From Acidobacteria bacterium 13_1_20CM_3_53_8 (GTDB lineage: Bacteria; Acidobacteriota; Blastocatellia; Pyrinomonadales; Pyrinomonadaceae), in the NCBI GenBank assembly GCA_001920415.1, contig MNJR01000023.1, forward strand, positions 1-64,000: 64,000 nucleotides of DNA. The letters run 5' to 3'. A program made the translations under genes and the position numbers. Positions 61,721-64,000 of the stretch are shown here, piece by piece (within the stretch, counting starts at the first letter, position 1; the number at the start of each line of letters is the position of its first letter). The notes under the pieces are model-generated. The model made no database searches. It saw only the letters and a program-made list of their open reading frames with translations, and had not been told where the DNA came from.

Positions 61721-63490
61721 TTAATCTGCTCCGAATTCGCGCGGGAAGTATTCGCGCCAGCGCTTGTCAACAAGTTCCGCGATGTCTGGCCGCACCTTCA
61801 ATTCTTCCGGGTAGCCCGGCTTCATTCGCGCGTCAATGACAATCGGCAACCGGTAAGAGAGATGATGACGAATAACTTTCGTCTCAGCCGCGTGAATGTG
61901 AGCGGCAGGCTCGAACCTTGTCCACGTAGCCCAGAGAAAATCTGCCACTGAGCGCGCAACCCCCGCGTCGTCATGCAGCACAACGAGAGGCCAATCAGCC
62001 ATCGCTTCATGATGAGCAAGTCGCTCGGCCTGTTCACTATCTTTTTCATAGGAAGCGCCTTCGATGACAAGACATCCCGCGCAGAAAACTTCAGCCCGCT
62101 TAATATCGTTCGGCAGGCTTCCACGAAACTCTCGCGGCAAATCTCTGACAGGCTCACCCAAACCTAAAAGAATCGCCTTGCTTCCTTCGTTCACGCGCCC
62201 GCTAGTGTAATCCAGCGTGTCCATAGAGACATTCGAGAAGATAAATAGATCGCTCATGGGATCAAAACGAGCCAGCACATGCTCTAACAACGATTTGAAA
62301 TTGCGTAAGTCCTGCGCCTGATCCGTGAGGATTAGAAACTTCGTTAGCGATAACTGTCCTTCACCAAGAATCCTGAAACCTGAAACCAGCGCCTCGCGTT
62401 TGTAGCGCTCGCGCACGATGGCAGCGCAGAGCGAATGGAACCCAGTCTCGCCGTAAGTCCATAGGTCGCGCACGCTCGGCATAACGAGCGGGAAGAGCGG
62501 TGAAAGAAGTTTTTGGAGGTAATCGCCGATAAAAAAATCTTCCTGTCTGGGTTTACCCACAACGGTCGCAGGATAGATAGCATCGCGGCGATGAAAAATC
62601 GCATCAACCCGAAAAACAGGATAATCATGCTTTAGAGAATAGTAACCGTAGTGATCGCCGAAAGGCCCTTCCGCTTTTCGCTCATGCGGCGGAACCTGAC
62701 CAACGAGCGCGAACTCTGCGTTAGCAACAAGCCTGTGACCATCTTCTAAAGGATTTTTGACCATTCCTAACTTCTCGCCAGCAAGCACGGAAGCAAGCAG
62801 AAGCTCCGGCACGTCTTCCGGCAGAGGCGCAACTGCGGCGAGCATTAGCGCCGGAGGGCCACCCAGAAATACTGTGACGGGAAGCTTTTGGCCCAGCCTC
62901 TCTGCTTCGTGATAATGAAACCCTCCGCCCTTGTGAATCTGCCAGTGCATCCCGGTAGTCCGCGAGTCGAAGACCTGCATGCGGTAGATGCCCAGATTAT
63001 GTTTGTGCGAAAGCGTATGCTCTGTGTAAACGAGCGGAAGCGTTATGAACGGGCCTCCGTCCTCTTGCCAAGTAGTCAATACAGGCAGTTCATCAAGTCG
63101 CGCAGGTCTATCCATGACCTGAAGCACAGGCGCGCGGCGAGTGCTGCGCGTCCCCAATTTCAGAGCTTCGAGCGCAAGCGCGCGGTGCTGCCACAATTCA
63201 TTGAATCGCGGAGGCAACAGGCTCTCGGCCACGCGCACCACTTCTCTTACCAGCGACTCAGGCTTTGGCCCGAACGCCATCTCAATCCGCCGCTCCGTGC
63301 CGAACAGATTAGTGACGACAGGGTAACGACTTCCCTTCACTCTTTTGAAAAAAATCGCAGGGCCGTCGCGCTCTATGACCCGGCGGTGGACTTCGGCCAA
63401 CTCAAGGTAAGGATCAACCTCCGCGTTGACTTCAACGAGGTCGCTTTCTCGCCTGAGTTTTTCCATGAATGAGCGAAGGTCTGAGTGCAT
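61721..63490 (-). CDS. UbiD-family decarboxylase
   Basis: 589 residues, full length. UbiD landmarks: DLVEVNAEVDPYLELAEVHRRVIERDGPAIFF near the start, GIYRMQVFDSRTTGMHWQIHKGGGFHYHEAE and the catalytic E-R stretch in PPHERKAEGPFGDHYGYYS. These enzymes use prenylated FMN (made by UbiX) to decarboxylate aromatic or alpha-beta unsaturated acids, in ubiquinone/menaquinone or aromatic-compound pathways. No UbiX gene lies in the window, so the substrate is unknown. Confidence 0.9.
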   Translation of the reverse strand: MHSDLRSFMEKLRRESDLVEVNAEVDPYLELAEVHRRVIERDGPAIFFKRVKGSRYPVVTNLFGTERRIEMAFGPKPESLVREVVRVAESLLPPRFNELWQHRALALEALKLGTRSTRRAPVLQVMDRPARLDELPVLTTWQEDGGPFITLPLVYTEHTLSHKHNLGIYRMQVFDSRTTGMHWQIHKGGGFHYHEAERLGQKLPVTVFLGGPPALMLAAVAPLPEDVPELLLASVLAGEKLGMVKNPLEDGHRLVANAEFALVGQVPPHERKAEGPFGDHYGYYSLKHDYPVFRVDAIFHRRDAIYPATVVGKPRQEDFFIGDYLQKLLSPLFPLVMPSVRDLWTYGETGFHSLCAAIVRERYKREALVSGFRILGEGQLSLTKFLILTDQAQDLRNFKSLLEHVLARFDPMSDLFIFSNVSMDTLDYTSGRVNEGSKAILLGLGEPVRDLPREFRGSLPNDIKRAEVFCAGCLVIEGASYEKDSEQAERLAHHEAMADWPLVVLHDDAGVARSVADFLWATWTRFEPAAHIHAAETKVIRHHLSYRLPIVIDARMKPGYPEELKVRPDIAELVDKRWREYFPREFGAD

Positions 63491-63508
63491 ATTTTTGGGA
63501 GTATAAGA

Positions 63509-63630
63509 TAAAAGTAAAAAGTAAAAAGGTAAAAGGCAAAAGGAAGGCTGAAACCACTTTTAATTAAAAGATTGGCTTCCGCTACACTTTTGCCTTTTTA
63601 CTTTTACCTTTTGCCTTCCTCTTTGCCTTT
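63509..63630. repeat. Heptamer inverted repeat, AAAGGTA family, copy B5
   Basis: Left AAAGTAAAAAGTAAAAAGGT, right TTTTTACTTTTACCTTTTGC. The loop GGAAGGCTGAAACCACTTTT to ATTGGCTTCC nearly repeats that of copy B1, 60 kb away. It separates two genes read in the same direction. Confidence 0.85.
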
Positions 63631-63639
63631 TATCGCTTT

Positions 63640-64000
63640 TTAGTTCGGAGGGCTTGTAACTCCGGTCGTCCTTGCGCGTGTGGGCAATTCTTGATGCGGC
63701 TCGGCCAGACGCCGTGTAATCTCCGCAGACGCGGATTGCGCGGCACGAGCAATCTTCTCATCGAGCGAATTGATTAGCGGCCTGATGCGTTCGAGAGTTT
63801 GCGCGTCGCCTATCTTGCCGAAGACTTCGAGCAGGCGCTCCTGCGTTTTGAAATTGACCTGAGAAAGAAAGATGTAGAGCGGGTCTGGCGTGTCTAGCTG
63901 CGCAAGATAACCGGCAGCCTGTTCGTGGCGCGAGGAATCCAGATCATGAACGAGGCGGAAGAGCGTTTCGTTCCTGCCCATTCTGTAGAGCGCCCAGTCG
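63640..64000 (-). CDS. C-terminal part of a HEAT-like repeat protein (runs off window)
   Basis: An open frame enters from the window edge (DWALYRMGRNETLFRLVHDLD) and ends at 63640, so the first ATG at 63981 is probably internal. About 120 residues are seen. ERLLEVFGKIGDAQTLERIRPLINSLDEKIARAAQSASAEITRRL looks like a HEAT-type alpha repeat pair. A short basic/proline end follows. Function unknown. Confidence 0.6.
   Translation of the reverse strand, partial: DWALYRMGRNETLFRLVHDLDSSRHEQAAGYLAQLDTPDPLYIFLSQVNFKTQERLLEVFGKIGDAQTLERIRPLINSLDEKIARAAQSASAEITRRLAEPHQELPTRARTTGVTSPPN

Overview
The window reads as a chromosomal piece of a heterotrophic, aerobically respiring Gram-negative bacterium. 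An Acidobacteriota member of the Blastocatellia (Pyrinomonas/Chloracidobacterium side) is my best guess. It rests on gene content: a Rieske/cytochrome b/octaheme-cytochrome complex joined to a caa3-type oxidase cluster with two subunit III genes, BchH-type chelatase genes, DUF5670 and DUF1059 microproteins, and secreted M1, M14 and S9 peptidases. No database search was possible. I see no insertion sequence, prophage, CRISPR array or rRNA.

Layout. 1-7.0 kb: start of an FtsH-like gene, two tandem Lmo0937-type microproteins behind a sigma54-type promoter, M14 and M1 peptidases, a stress protein coupled to a tiny zinc-ribbon membrane protein, and a ferredoxin. 7.0-23.7 kb, all on the minus strand: a respiratory supercluster read as Rieske, split cytochrome b, multiheme cytochrome c, lipoprotein, CtaB, oxidase subunits II, I, III, III and IV, small membrane and zinc-ribbon proteins, DUF420, and a HEAT plus lipoyl-like protein. 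24-30.8 kb: a glutaredoxin-like gene, then (minus strand) a fused BchI-BchD ATPase followed by a BchH-type catalytic subunit that is split in two, with the C-terminal half encoded first and a frameshift in the N-terminal half. 31.3-36.9 kb: ResB and CcsA (cytochrome c maturation, which would serve the cytochromes of the supercluster), DUF1059, TPR, and a secreted protein of unknown function. 37-42.3 kb (minus): gap, pgk, a nucleotidyltransferase, tpiA, secG, an HNH nuclease and tRNA-Leu(GAG). 42.7-55.4 kb: PAP2 phosphatase, a response regulator and damaged sensor kinase, PepSY protein, a TolC/HlyD/RND efflux operon and a second TolC-like gene. 55.5-64 kb: broken S9 peptidase, PBP4-type carboxypeptidase, prepilin peptidase, NtrB-like kinase, UbiD-family decarboxylase and the end of a HEAT-like gene.

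The most unusual feature is between the genes. At least 26 intergenic inverted repeats occur in 64 kb, roughly one per gene boundary, in about ten sequence families. Five unrelated families are built from degenerate 7-base units facing each other (unit types TTTTCAG, AAAGGTA, AAAATCC, GACTCCA, AGGGATG). Another family is a palindrome of interchangeable mini-hairpins, several of which end in GACAG. The elements sit in tandem, divergent and convergent gaps and inside operons. They abut start codons, and one supplies the stop codon of the bchID gene. In the TTTTCAG family the element ends carry a shared GTGATAAGAACAG-like motif whose TGA serves as stop codon in at least two genes.

A second pattern is four genes (cytochrome c, BchH N part, sensor kinase, S9 peptidase) each broken by a frame change, three of them apparently also lacking a short stretch of conserved sequence. 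These could be assembly errors or real decay; the sequence alone cannot decide.
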